A stretch of 64,000 nucleotides of DNA from a virus. This document shows, piece by piece, positions 24,441 through 32,982 of the stretch; positions within the stretch are counted from its first letter, which is position 1; each line of letters opens with the position of its first letter. Made by a program: the position numbers and the translations under genes. The notes below the pieces were generated by a model. The model saw nothing but the letters and a program-made list of their open reading frames with translations. It made no database searches and was not told the origin of the DNA. Location: positions 1 to 64,000 of the IMG/VR virus record IMGVR_UViG_3300048580_000526; one strand, given 5' to 3'.

Positions 24441-25460
24441 TTAAAGGTTTAAATATATATCGACTAATTTGTCTTTATTGATTAGTTCACTTTCGAAGCT
24501 TTTCAATCCTTCAATAACCAATTGGTCAATGGAACGGAATTCAACTTCACCATCAAATTCTTGTTCTTCGATTGAACGGGAAGATTGGATTAATTCTATC
24601 TTTCTTGCCCCATAATGTTCTGTAAGGGTTTCTTTGATAACTGACGCTTCTTCAAATGAAATTTCAAAATCAATATCCACTTTAGCGAAAGTTCTATCAT
24701 CAATAAATTTTTCTGGTGTTTCCAAAAGCTGGCTCAATTTTAGGGTATGATATTTTGGTGCCATATCCCAATTTTTGAAGAAAGGCTCTTTCCCCCACTC
24801 CAAGAACATCATCCCTCTTTCATCATCCCAAGCGTCGGAAAAATTGTGTGGAAAACAATTACCCATGTAGACGACATTTTCTCTAACTTGACGTTTATGG
24901 AAATGCCCTGAGAAAACATATTCTTGTTTCTTGAAATCTTTAATATCGTTAGCATTACCATTATCTGGCATTTGGATCATTTTGTTCATATAAAAGTGTG
25001 GGAGTTCAAAATGCCCAAACATGTAGCGAGATTTAATATGGGGGATTTTTTTGTGTTCATCATCTACCAACCAAGGGGCAAAAGTAACATCACCAACTGT
25101 AACGAAATCGTTAATAATTTGTAAATTTTTTATATTTCTTGCCCATTCGATTGAATTCAAGTCCCGTTTTTCTCGATAAAATAGATCATGATTTCCCGGT
25201 ATAAACCAAAATTGTTTGAATGCTCCTGATATTAATTCTAACGCTGTTAGGGAATAATTCATTGTCCCGACATGAAGTGTGTTTCTTTGATTATGAAAAT
25301 CACCTGTAAAAATACAAGTATCTGCCCCCCAAGTTTTCCCCTCTTCAATCATCCATTTGACGAAATTTAAACAATCATCATTGTGTTGTTGATTATTTTG
25401 TTTTGCGCCGAAATGAATATCTGTGAATACTATAGCTTTTTTGAATAATTGTTCTGACAT
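24441..25460 (-). CDS. 47: Recombination endonuclease subunit gp47 (Mre11/SbcD-like)
   Basis: Nuclease subunit paired with gp46. 339 residues, as in T4 (339). Metallophosphoesterase motifs: FTDIHFGAKQ (12-21), FTGDFHNQRN, PGNHDLFYREKRD, FGHFELPHF and FSGHFHKRQV, giving the full set of Asp, His and Asn metal ligands. The start codon follows a 16-bp hairpin with no gap and the only Shine-Dalgarno-like sequence (GAGGGAA) is inside that stem, so translation is probably regulated or coupled. Confidence 0.95.
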   Translation of the reverse strand: MSEQLFKKAIVFTDIHFGAKQNNQQHNDDCLNFVKWMIEEGKTWGADTCIFTGDFHNQRNTLHVGTMNYSLTALELISGAFKQFWFIPGNHDLFYREKRDLNSIEWARNIKNLQIINDFVTVGDVTFAPWLVDDEHKKIPHIKSRYMFGHFELPHFYMNKMIQMPDNGNANDIKDFKKQEYVFSGHFHKRQVRENVVYMGNCFPHNFSDAWDDERGMMFLEWGKEPFFKNWDMAPKYHTLKLSQLLETPEKFIDDRTFAKVDIDFEISFEEASVIKETLTEHYGARKIELIQSSRSIEEQEFDGEVEFRSIDQLVIEGLKSFESELINKDKLVDIYLNL

Positions 25461-25510
25461 TATTGGGTTCCCTCTATTTAAACATATGTTATATTAGAGG
25501 AAACCCAATA
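25461..25510 (-). promoter_or_regulatory. Hairpin sequestering the gp47 ribosome-binding site
   Basis: Arms 25510-25495 and 25476-25461 form 16 bp with a single G-U pair in the minus-strand RNA; the 18-nt loop contains the palindrome AACATATGTT. The 3' arm ends exactly at the base before the gp47 ATG and contains the GAGGGAA Shine-Dalgarno sequence. No T run follows, so it does not look like a terminator. Confidence 0.75.
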
Positions 25511-25521
25511 CTGAAGTCAAA

Positions 25522-26508
25522 TTATTTATTATTGTGATTGTAGTGAGCCAATACTGCTTTTACGAAATCTTCTTTTTTGGCTGATATTTTTCTTGTGTGC
25601 AAGTCATAATGTTGTTCTGAAGCAGTAATCAAATCATCTTCATCTGTTAGTGTAAAGGCTAACTCCCTTGCTTGGGCTTCTGTGCTTTCATGGTCTAATT
25701 GCCTTGTTGATGACGACACCTCTCCAGCTTGTTCCAAAAGATCATCACGTAAATTTTGGTTCTTTTTTTCTGTATTCAATATTCTGGTAAACGATGTTGT
25801 GATAATGGTGGTATAATAGGCGAATGGATTTTCTGAACGATGTTCGTCAAATTGCAAACCCACTGTGGACAATTGTAGAAGGGCTTGTGCTTTCATTTCA
25901 TCGAGGTATGAATAGTTTCGCCAGTTTGACCTTTGCCCATATTTGTCTACTAATTTCATAAACATTAACGCTAATCTATTAGATATTCTTCCTTTTTCCC
26001 CTACGAAACTACCATTTTCCAACCCATTTTCCCAATGACTTCTTCCACCTTCTTTTAAAATTATGTTGGTATATTTTGGGACTGTTGTAATGGTTATTAC
26101 ACCATTTTCATCTTCTTGTTCAATATCTGTATTGGTAATGTCCATACTATCTATAAAATAATGTTTGAATGCTGCGAAATTTGTTTTAACTTTTGTGTCT
26201 TTATTTATTTTGGTTTCTGCTTTCGCTTCCCTTATTGGGCATACAGGGATATGTTCGTTTGTAATTCTTCTTATAACTATATCCAATGCTGAGACAGGTT
26301 CGTTTTTATTTTCCAAGCGTCGTTTTCTTGTAGCCAACGCCTTTTCAATTATTTCACTCGTTATATCATCTGTTGTTTCAACGATGACATCATAATCTTC
26401 ATATTTTTTATCAATAAAATAGCAAAATGTTTTTTTGCTTTCGTTAATTTCTTTTAATATTTCCTTATTAGAAAGATAATTTATTTTTTTAGGTGGTATA
26501 TATGTCAT
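25522..26508 (-). CDS. 55: Late-transcription sigma factor (gp55-like)
   Basis: Directs host RNA polymerase to TATAAATA late promoters. ATG at 26508 is chosen for GGAG 9 nt upstream, giving 328 residues against 185 in T4. NYLSNKEILKEI near the N-terminus parallels T4 YVNNKELLQAI. Residues 176-250 (RLALMFMKLVDKYGQRSNWRN ... VGLQFDEHRSENPFAYYTTII ... LNTEKKNQNLRDD) parallel the T4 core with its FDE...NPxAY motif. The extra length is mostly an insertion at about 45-165. Its own TATAAATA box lies upstream, so late transcription may reinforce its synthesis. Order gp55-gp47-gp46 is as in T4-like phages. Confidence 0.85.
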   Translation of the reverse strand: MTYIPPKKINYLSNKEILKEINESKKTFCYFIDKKYEDYDVIVETTDDITSEIIEKALATRKRRLENKNEPVSALDIVIRRITNEHIPVCPIREAKAETKINKDTKVKTNFAAFKHYFIDSMDITNTDIEQEDENGVITITTVPKYTNIILKEGGRSHWENGLENGSFVGEKGRISNRLALMFMKLVDKYGQRSNWRNYSYLDEMKAQALLQLSTVGLQFDEHRSENPFAYYTTIITTSFTRILNTEKKNQNLRDDLLEQAGEVSSSTRQLDHESTEAQARELAFTLTDEDDLITASEQHYDLHTRKISAKKEDFVKAVLAHYNHNNK

Positions 26509-26552
26509 AACTGTATTCTCCAAAAAACATTAAATAGTGTAATAAGTTAGTA

Positions 26553-26560
26553 TATTTATA
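26553..26560 (-). promoter_or_regulatory. Late promoter box TATAAATA
   Basis: Exact late box on the minus strand, 44 nt before the gp55 start. Confidence 0.65.
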
Positions 26561-26586
26561 ACTACTAATGATTGTCAATATATTTA

Positions 26587-26604
26587 ATTAACTCTATAGT
26601 TAAT
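26587..26604. promoter_or_regulatory. 18-nt palindrome at late promoter (site b)
   Basis: ATTAACTCTATAGTTAAT: seven-base arms identical to site a around a CTAT centre, exactly 6 nt before the late box at 26611. Identical to site c at 38213. Confidence 0.7.
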
Positions 26605-26610
26605 AGAATG

Positions 26611-26618
26611 GATAAATA
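26611..26618 (+). promoter_or_regulatory. Late promoter box GATAAATA
   Basis: Six nt after the palindrome and 22 nt before the nucleotidyltransferase start; drives the tube-junction and gp53 operon. Confidence 0.75.
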
Positions 26619-26640
26619 AAAGTAAAGTGAGGAAAAGAAA

Positions 26641-27318
26641 ATGAGATTGAGTGATTTAGAGCCAGAAGTACAAGAACCAATACAAGGTGTTGATGATGTT
26701 GTTGTTGTTTATGGTGGACGTTTTCAACCACCCCATAAAGGACATTATGCTGTTTATAAATACTTGGCTGGATTATTTGGTGCTGATAAAACCTTTATAG
26801 GCACGAGTAACAGTTGTGATTTTGAAAACAAAGGGCAGTTATTTAAAGCTGGTAAAAATAAAGGATTACCAAAACCAGTTAAAAGTCCATTCACATTTGA
26901 TGAAAAGTTTAAAATTTGGACAACGATGTTTCCAGTGCCAAAGGATAAAGTGGTTCAGTGTGTCAACCCTACGTTTACACCAAAAGAAATCCTTGATGGA
27001 TACTCTGGTAACGAAGCATTGGTTATGGCTGTTGGGGAAAAAGATTATGAGGAACGTTATAAGGACAGTGACCATTGGTTATTGTACCCGGATAATAAAA
27101 AATTTGGTGTGGTGAAGGGTGAATTATATCCAATGTCATTTAAAGGGTATTGTATTATAGTCCCAATGCAAGAGGATGGAATAAGCGCCAGTGTTGTTAG
27201 AAAGACACTTGGTAGTAACGCCCCACTTGATAAGAAGCAAGAAGCATTTGTAAAACTTTATGGTAAGTTTGATGAAGAAATTTTTAATTTAATAGTTGGA
27301 AAGGTTGAGGGGATATAA
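26641..27318 (+). CDS. Cytidylyltransferase-like nucleotidyltransferase
   Basis: 225 residues. Signature YGGRFQPPHKGHY (24-36) with an intact HxGH, and ISASVVRKTL (about 182-191) at the ISxTxxR position. A TFIGTSN strand and an AVGEKDYEERYKDS loop lie between. Related proteins are found in many T4-like phages but their substrate is not settled; NMN, NaMN or a lipid or sugar alcohol phosphate could all fit the fold. Differs from the adenylyltransferase at 3877 in length and keeps both His residues. First gene of a late operon whose next start overlaps its stop by one base. GAGG precedes the ATG. Confidence 0.75.
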   Translation: MRLSDLEPEVQEPIQGVDDVVVVYGGRFQPPHKGHYAVYKYLAGLFGADKTFIGTSNSCDFENKGQLFKAGKNKGLPKPVKSPFTFDEKFKIWTTMFPVPKDKVVQCVNPTFTPKEILDGYSGNEALVMAVGEKDYEERYKDSDHWLLYPDNKKFGVVKGELYPMSFKGYCIIVPMQEDGISASVVRKTLGSNAPLDKKQEAFVKLYGKFDEEIFNLIVGKVEGI

Positions 27319-28256
27319 TGGTTGCAGTACCAATATCAGTATTACAGGCTAAAAAATCACAAGAGCAGGTTGCTGCTGCTGGTAATGCTGTGGTTGCTGC
27401 AACCAACAAAACACCAGTCCCAACACAACAAGATGCATTAGCTTCATTAAGGAGCCAAGGTTTTCAAACTGCAGAAGAACGAACAGCTGCAGAAGCCAAG
27501 CAAGCAAAAGAATTAGAAGATAAAACAGCGGCTGAAAAGGCTGCAGCTGAAAAAGCCAAACAAGAGGCTACAGTAAAAACCAGTCCAGATATGAGTCCTT
27601 TTAGTGATTGGCGTGTTAGGATTCGCCCTATGCGTGGTACTGATATTTTTGGTGATGGATTTTTAAAAGAAACATTTAGTGTCACAGATAATTCTGTGAT
27701 ATTTCCCTATACACCTGGGTCATTTCCATTATCAGTGTCGGCTGATTATTCACAACAAGCCATGGCTGCTGTTAACCAAGATTTTTATGCTTATCAGAGA
27801 ACACAAATGCCAACAATCACAGCATCGAGTATGTTTTCATCCCAAACTGTCAATCAGGCAAAATATGCATTAGCTGTGATTCATTTTTTTAGAAGTATTA
27901 CAAAGATGCGTTATGGTGAAAAAGATAAAAATGCAGGTGAACCACCACCAAGGGTTTTTCTTGATGCATTTGGACAATATAATATTAGAAGTTTACCTGT
28001 TTACATAACAGGCTTTAGTTATGATTTACCTGATAGCGTTAACTACACCAAAGTTGATATTCAAGTTGGTGGTGTGACTAAAAGTTCTTGGATACCTGTT
28101 ACCTTTACCATATCGGCAACATTGGTACCTCAAATTCATCAAAGCTTGTGGAATATACCTGGTGGAAAATCTGAAACAAGTTCACCAGGTGAACAAATGT
28201 TTAATTGGGATAAATTCGCCAGTGGTGAATTATTAAGGAACGGAGGTTGGATTTAA
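27318..28256 (+). CDS. Baseplate tail-tube junction protein (gp48/gp54-like), first copy
   Basis: 312 residues. An Ala/Lys/Glu-rich N-terminal 90 residues are followed by a domain with VIFPYTPGSFPLS, QAKYALAVIHFFRSITKMRYG, PPPRVFLDAFGQYNIRSLPVYITGF and SSWIPVTFTISATLVPQ. These features match T4-like gp48/gp54, which cap the baseplate hub and nucleate the tail tube. The next gene is a paralogue. Which corresponds to gp48 and which to gp54 cannot be fixed from motifs. The ATG overlaps the preceding stop. Confidence 0.8.
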   Translation: MVAVPISVLQAKKSQEQVAAAGNAVVAATNKTPVPTQQDALASLRSQGFQTAEERTAAEAKQAKELEDKTAAEKAAAEKAKQEATVKTSPDMSPFSDWRVRIRPMRGTDIFGDGFLKETFSVTDNSVIFPYTPGSFPLSVSADYSQQAMAAVNQDFYAYQRTQMPTITASSMFSSQTVNQAKYALAVIHFFRSITKMRYGEKDKNAGEPPPRVFLDAFGQYNIRSLPVYITGFSYDLPDSVNYTKVDIQVGGVTKSSWIPVTFTISATLVPQIHQSLWNIPGGKSETSSPGEQMFNWDKFASGELLRNGGWI

Positions 28257-29164
28257 TGGCTACACCTGAAGAATTAAAAGCCAGACAAGACTTGATAGAT
28301 AGTAATTCACCTGAAGCTGCTGCATCGTTTCAGCAATCATTGAAACAAAAAGTAACCAATGATGGTATTATAGCTAATGCGATTGCTAATGATAAATCAC
28401 AGGCAGTATCAACAAGAGTTCAGGCTGAAGCTAAAGCAGTAGCTGATAAAATGAATTCTGGTAATGAAAAAAAAGTATCGCCAGAACCAGTCAAAACAGA
28501 ATTGCCAGCAGAACAACCAGACCAACGTGCAAGATTGCGTCCATATGCTGGCACAAGTTCAAAAGTTTATGTTGGTATAATGAAAGTGTTGGAAACAACA
28601 AATGGGATGTTGTTTCCCTATACACCATCAATAACTCATACCCCTGCTACAGAATATTCAAAATATTCTCTTATTCATGCCAATACTGAATATCAAGCAT
28701 TTAGTAAAAACACTGCTCAAAATTTATCGGTGAAGGGGACATTTACATCACAAACCCCAGACCAAGCAAGATATACTTTAGCTTGTATTCATTTTTTGAA
28801 GACAATAACCAAGATGCGATTTGGTTCTACCGATGAAAAGCGTGGGATGCCACCACCACTATTGTTGTTTGATGCTTATGGATTTTTTATGTTTAATCAA
28901 TTGCCTGTTATATTGAAAAAATTTGACGTTAATTTTGAAGGGGGTGTTGATTATGTCCCTGTTGATGCATCAGGTGGTTCTATTAGTGATTTGAATTCAG
29001 ATTCATTGACATGGGTACCGAGTAAATTGGATATTTCCATTGAGATGGTAGTTCAACAACAGCCAAGAGCTTGGCGTAAAGATTTTGATTTTGATGGATT
29101 TAGAAGTGGTAAATTAATGTTGAAAAATGATGGGGTTACAAAACGTTCAGGAGGATGGTTATGA
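28256..29164 (+). CDS. Baseplate tail-tube junction protein (gp48/gp54-like), second copy
   Basis: 302 residues from ATG 28256, which overlaps the preceding stop and follows CGGAGGT. Shares with its neighbour MLFPYTPSITHTP, QARYTLACIHFLKTITKMRFG, RGMPPPLLLFDAYGFFMFNQLPV and TWVPSKLDISIEMVVQQ. N-terminal segment is again Ala/Lys-rich and probably disordered. Together with the preceding protein it should form the baseplate-tube interface. The next start overlaps its stop as ATGA. Confidence 0.8.
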   Translation: MATPEELKARQDLIDSNSPEAAASFQQSLKQKVTNDGIIANAIANDKSQAVSTRVQAEAKAVADKMNSGNEKKVSPEPVKTELPAEQPDQRARLRPYAGTSSKVYVGIMKVLETTNGMLFPYTPSITHTPATEYSKYSLIHANTEYQAFSKNTAQNLSVKGTFTSQTPDQARYTLACIHFLKTITKMRFGSTDEKRGMPPPLLLFDAYGFFMFNQLPVILKKFDVNFEGGVDYVPVDASGGSISDLNSDSLTWVPSKLDISIEMVVQQQPRAWRKDFDFDGFRSGKLMLKNDGVTKRSGGWL

Positions 29165-29460
29165 CAGTTTCTTATAATAAATCGAGTCCATACTATGGGA
29201 CTTATCAAACATCTTGGTATTTAGATTTTTGGCAACAACGACCAATTCCACCGAGTTCAAAAGATTTATTTATTGAGGTTGAACCTAAACATCACCAGCG
29301 CCCAGATTTATTGTCATTTGAATTATATGACACATCTGAATATTGGTGGGTATTTATGGTTAGAAATCGGGATTTGATAGAAGACCCTATATATGACTTG
29401 GTTGCTGGTATGAAAATATGGGTACCATCGAAGAATTATTTAAAGACCATTATGGGATAA
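29161..29460 (+). CDS. 53: Baseplate wedge protein (gp53-like)
   Basis: 99 residues from ATG 29161 (AGGAGG 6 nt upstream, overlapping the preceding stop). The pattern SPYYGTYQTSWYLDFWQQRPI, KHHQRPDLLSFELYDTSEYW, VFMVRNRDLIEDPIYDLVAGMKIWVPS is that of the gp53 family. T4 gp53 is 196 residues; this is the short form. It joins wedges into the baseplate ring around the hub. Confidence 0.85.
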   Translation: MTVSYNKSSPYYGTYQTSWYLDFWQQRPIPPSSKDLFIEVEPKHHQRPDLLSFELYDTSEYWWVFMVRNRDLIEDPIYDLVAGMKIWVPSKNYLKTIMG

Positions 29461-29485
29461 AAATTAACCGAATGAATTATTTGAT

Positions 29486-29493
29486 TATAAATA
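29486..29493 (+). promoter_or_regulatory. Late promoter box TATAAATA
   Basis: Exact late box 23 nt before the 1149-residue hub-associated protein, in the gap after gp53. Confidence 0.7.
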
Positions 29494-29516
29494 AACAATA
29501 AAAGGGAAGTATAAGT

Positions 29517-32500
29517 ATGACTGGAATGAATGATGCAGTAGAGAAAGCACAAAAGGCAAACGCTGATAGAACAGCTCAGTTGGCTAATAGAACTGACGCT
29601 GAAAAAGCTGCTGTTAAATTAGATTCACAAAAACCATCTGAAACTGTTGTAAGTATGGGTGGAATGGCTGGTGCCCAAAAAGCAGCATTAGATAATAGAA
29701 CCCCTGCTATGATGGCAAGGGATACTGCATTAGCAAATGCTAACACACCAGAAGCTAAAAAAAGAGCAGCAGCAGAAGCTAAAAAAAGAGCAGCAGCTGC
29801 AGAAATAACAGCACAATCTATTAGTGGGTTGAAAAAACCTGATACAGATCCAAGAAATGGTCTTGCCACATTATTAGATGGTATTTTCCCAAATGAATTG
29901 ATCTATAATTATACAGAACCAACATACCATTTAACTTGGTCAATGATACCAGAAAAGTTAGCTATATATGATAATAATATTACATCTAATACAGATTGGG
30001 ATGAAGTAAGAGGAATTTTGGAGGAACAAAGGGGTGAATTTGAGTATGTCAGTCCAACCCCAGATAAAGATGGAAAACCAAAACAAGGTAGATTTTTTGA
30101 TGAAAGAATTATTATAGCAGAATCAGCAGTTACTGCTGATTTGAATATTCAATCATTTACTATTGAGACAAATTTGGCTGTAAATTCAGATGCGAGAAAA
30201 ACCATCCCTACAGAATTTACCATGGAATTATTTGAGCCATATGGTTGTACGATGTTTGATACACTTTATCAAACAGCTATAATTTTAGGGTTTGAGGATT
30301 GGAAAAAAGGAACCCATCATGTTTTAGAAATTGAATTTTTTGGGAGAAATAAAAATACTGGTGTGTATGAACGATGTACATTTCCTCTTGGTGGAAAATC
30401 AAGATGGCTTTGGAGATTTTGCATAACAGGTATAAATGCCAAAGTAGATGAAGGTGGAACACATTATACATTGAAAGGTTGTCCTATAGGTGATATGTCA
30501 CAAAATAAGCAGGTATTTCAAATTCCAAAAACTATGGATTTTCCAAAAGGACAAAAAGTTTGGGATTTTTTTAACGGACATTTAAAAAAACAATTGGATA
30601 CTTTTTATGAAAAAGCAAGAAATGAAAAAGTTCCAATACCAAGACATACTTTTAGTTTTATTTTTGAAAATTCTACTGCAAGTAAAGAAGCATTGACGTT
30701 GATGACTTCTCTTGGTATAAACCCTGATTTTAAAAATTGGACAATTGTTGATGACAAATCAACATCAAATAGAGCTGCATCGCAGCAAGGACGAGAAAAG
30801 ATTGGTAAGTGGTCTGAAGGAACCACATTTGAACAAATTTTGCAAGATGTTCAGTGTGCTACAAAGGAAATGCAAATAGTTATTACAGGAAAAAAGACTC
30901 CACAAAGCGAGCCAATAGTTGATAGGAAACATATTTTAAAAGTTGATTTTAGAATAGTATCAGATATTATACCAAAGCAATATGATGCTATATTGAGAGA
31001 ATATGAGTATCATTATGTACATAGAATTGTTCCGTTTGTGACTACTATGCATATTGTTGATGAGAAAAAACCAAAAGACAGAGATTTAAAGGATAAGAAA
31101 ACAGCAGAACATCAAGACGACCGTTATAAAAATATTGGTAAAAATAAAATGGTTTGTAAAAAATATTCACATATTTATACAGGTGAAAACCAAGACCTTT
31201 TGAGTTTTAATATTGAATTGAATTTGATGACTTTTTCTCAGTTACCGAAAATGACTGCTACTTATAATACACAAGATGCCGGTGTTATCAAAAATGCAGC
31301 ATTTCAGGATGCAATTGCAAAAGTAAAAGCTGCTGGAGAGACACAACATAAAACAGATGCAGAAATACAAAAAATGGTTGATAATGAAGCAAAAAAAGGT
31401 ATCTCTAATTATTATGGTGACGAATATGTTAGAAATTCTTTGGCAGGGAAGATATCTTCTAATATAAAGATTACTGATAGTGATGGAAAAGATGCCAACG
31501 TTAATACTACAGAGCTTGGGCAAAAAATGATTAATGCATTGAAAAATGATGTTGCGGGGCAATCTGTTCTTATGTCGTTGGATGGGGCAATAGAAAGTAA
31601 TAATAATATGCAACGCCTTATAGCGTTAGAACAAGGATTGCGTACTGCTGCGTTGAAAGGTGGTTCTGATAAAACTAACTTTCAAAAAGCTGCAGATAGT
31701 GTTAGGGCACAAATTAATCAAATTAGTGCAAAACAAATAGCTGAAAATGCTACAAATGCAAGAAAAGCTGCTGGGATGGTAGTTGGTGGACGCAATTACG
31801 CTATTGAATTAAAATATAAAAATTCTGATGTTGGTAAGGCAATGAAAGAAGCATTAGAAAAAATGCAGCATATAGATATAATTCAAATACCAACATTGGC
31901 TGATATGGAAACTGCTGCTGCTGCAATGGAAGGAAATGATAAAACACCTGATATGCAAAAATTGACAATGGCAATGCTGAACCAAACGCATAATACTTCA
32001 CAAATGATTGAAGCAAAAATTGAAATTGTTGGAGACCCGTATTGGTTGGGACAAGATAATATAGAAGACATTAAAAAATTAATGGAAAAAATGGAGGAAA
32101 GGGCTAATAAACAGCCAAATCCTATAGCAGCATCTGTCATGTTTTTGTTGGAATTAAAATTTCCAGAAGCATATAATGAAGAAACAGGGACGATGGAATT
32201 TAGTAGTGAGAATTTGTTCAAGGGTCTTTATAATGTCATAAAAGCAACCCATAAATTTTCTGATGGTAAATTCACACAAGAGCTTACAGCATATAGAGAA
32301 TTATTAACTAATATGTTAACACAATCGGTAGACCCAACAGAAGCAAAACCAAATCAAAAACCTGCAGAAGGAGTTGGGAAAGATGGTAATAAATCAACAA
32401 CAAATCCACCACCAAAACCTTCTAAACCAACTAAAGAAGATAGCCCAGAAAGAATAGCTCAACGTAAAAAATATGTTGAATATATGATGACGAAAAAAGG

Positions 32501-32966
32501 TCCAAATGGGGAATATTGGACAGAAGAACAAGCAAAAGGTATTGTTGCTAATCTTGAAAAAGAAAGTAGATTAAACCCAACAGCAGTGGAAGAGGGAAAA
32601 TTGTCAGATAAAAGAATGGCTGCAGGTGGCGAGAGAGGTGAGGGGCTTGCACAATGGACTTCAAGGGGGCAGAAAGATGCTTTGGCACAACATGCAGGTT
32701 ATCCACCGGGGACACCAATTGGGCAAATACCAGAAGAAAAACAATTGGATTATTTAAATTATCAATTGACTACTGGAAACCCTAAAGCTGGTGGATATGG
32801 TGAATTGGCAGCTGGTAAAGCTATGCAAAAGGAAACAACTATAGCTGGGGCAACTTCTACCTTCACTACTAAATTTGAACGTCCTGCTAATGCTAATGGT
32901 GAAGCTGCAGCGAGAGCACAAATGGCTGAAGCTAAATATGGTACATTGAATGTTACAAAAGTATGA
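29517..32966 (+). CDS. Large baseplate hub-associated protein with C-terminal tail lysozyme domain
   Basis: 1149 residues. N-terminal 110 residues are Ala/Lys-rich and look disordered. The body (about 120-600) holds beta-rich hub-like sequence (IFPNELIYNYTEPTYHLTWSM; TADLNIQSFTIETNLAVNS; PTEFTMELFEPYGCTMFDTL) seen in large T4-like baseplate proteins of unsettled T4 equivalence, perhaps a gp27 counterpart. After a Lys/Pro-rich linker, residues from about 975 form a phage tail lysozyme domain: VEYMMTKKGPNGEYWTEEQA, GIVANLEKESRLNP with the probable catalytic Glu, and GEGLAQWTSRGQ. It would open peptidoglycan on entry. The spike gene follows 16 nt later. Confidence 0.8.
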   Translation: MTGMNDAVEKAQKANADRTAQLANRTDAEKAAVKLDSQKPSETVVSMGGMAGAQKAALDNRTPAMMARDTALANANTPEAKKRAAAEAKKRAAAAEITAQSISGLKKPDTDPRNGLATLLDGIFPNELIYNYTEPTYHLTWSMIPEKLAIYDNNITSNTDWDEVRGILEEQRGEFEYVSPTPDKDGKPKQGRFFDERIIIAESAVTADLNIQSFTIETNLAVNSDARKTIPTEFTMELFEPYGCTMFDTLYQTAIILGFEDWKKGTHHVLEIEFFGRNKNTGVYERCTFPLGGKSRWLWRFCITGINAKVDEGGTHYTLKGCPIGDMSQNKQVFQIPKTMDFPKGQKVWDFFNGHLKKQLDTFYEKARNEKVPIPRHTFSFIFENSTASKEALTLMTSLGINPDFKNWTIVDDKSTSNRAASQQGREKIGKWSEGTTFEQILQDVQCATKEMQIVITGKKTPQSEPIVDRKHILKVDFRIVSDIIPKQYDAILREYEYHYVHRIVPFVTTMHIVDEKKPKDRDLKDKKTAEHQDDRYKNIGKNKMVCKKYSHIYTGENQDLLSFNIELNLMTFSQLPKMTATYNTQDAGVIKNAAFQDAIAKVKAAGETQHKTDAEIQKMVDNEAKKGISNYYGDEYVRNSLAGKISSNIKITDSDGKDANVNTTELGQKMINALKNDVAGQSVLMSLDGAIESNNNMQRLIALEQGLRTAALKGGSDKTNFQKAADSVRAQINQISAKQIAENATNARKAAGMVVGGRNYAIELKYKNSDVGKAMKEALEKMQHIDIIQIPTLADMETAAAAMEGNDKTPDMQKLTMAMLNQTHNTSQMIEAKIEIVGDPYWLGQDNIEDIKKLMEKMEERANKQPNPIAASVMFLLELKFPEAYNEETGTMEFSSENLFKGLYNVIKATHKFSDGKFTQELTAYRELLTNMLTQSVDPTEAKPNQKPAEGVGKDGNKSTTNPPPKPSKPTKEDSPERIAQRKKYVEYMMTKKGPNGEYWTEEQAKGIVANLEKESRLNPTAVEEGKLSDKRMAAGGERGEGLAQWTSRGQKDALAQHAGYPPGTPIGQIPEEKQLDYLNYQLTTGNPKAGGYGELAAGKAMQKETTIAGATSTFTTKFERPANANGEAAARAQMAEAKYGTLNVTKV

Positions 32967-32982
32967 TAAGGAGAATATATAA

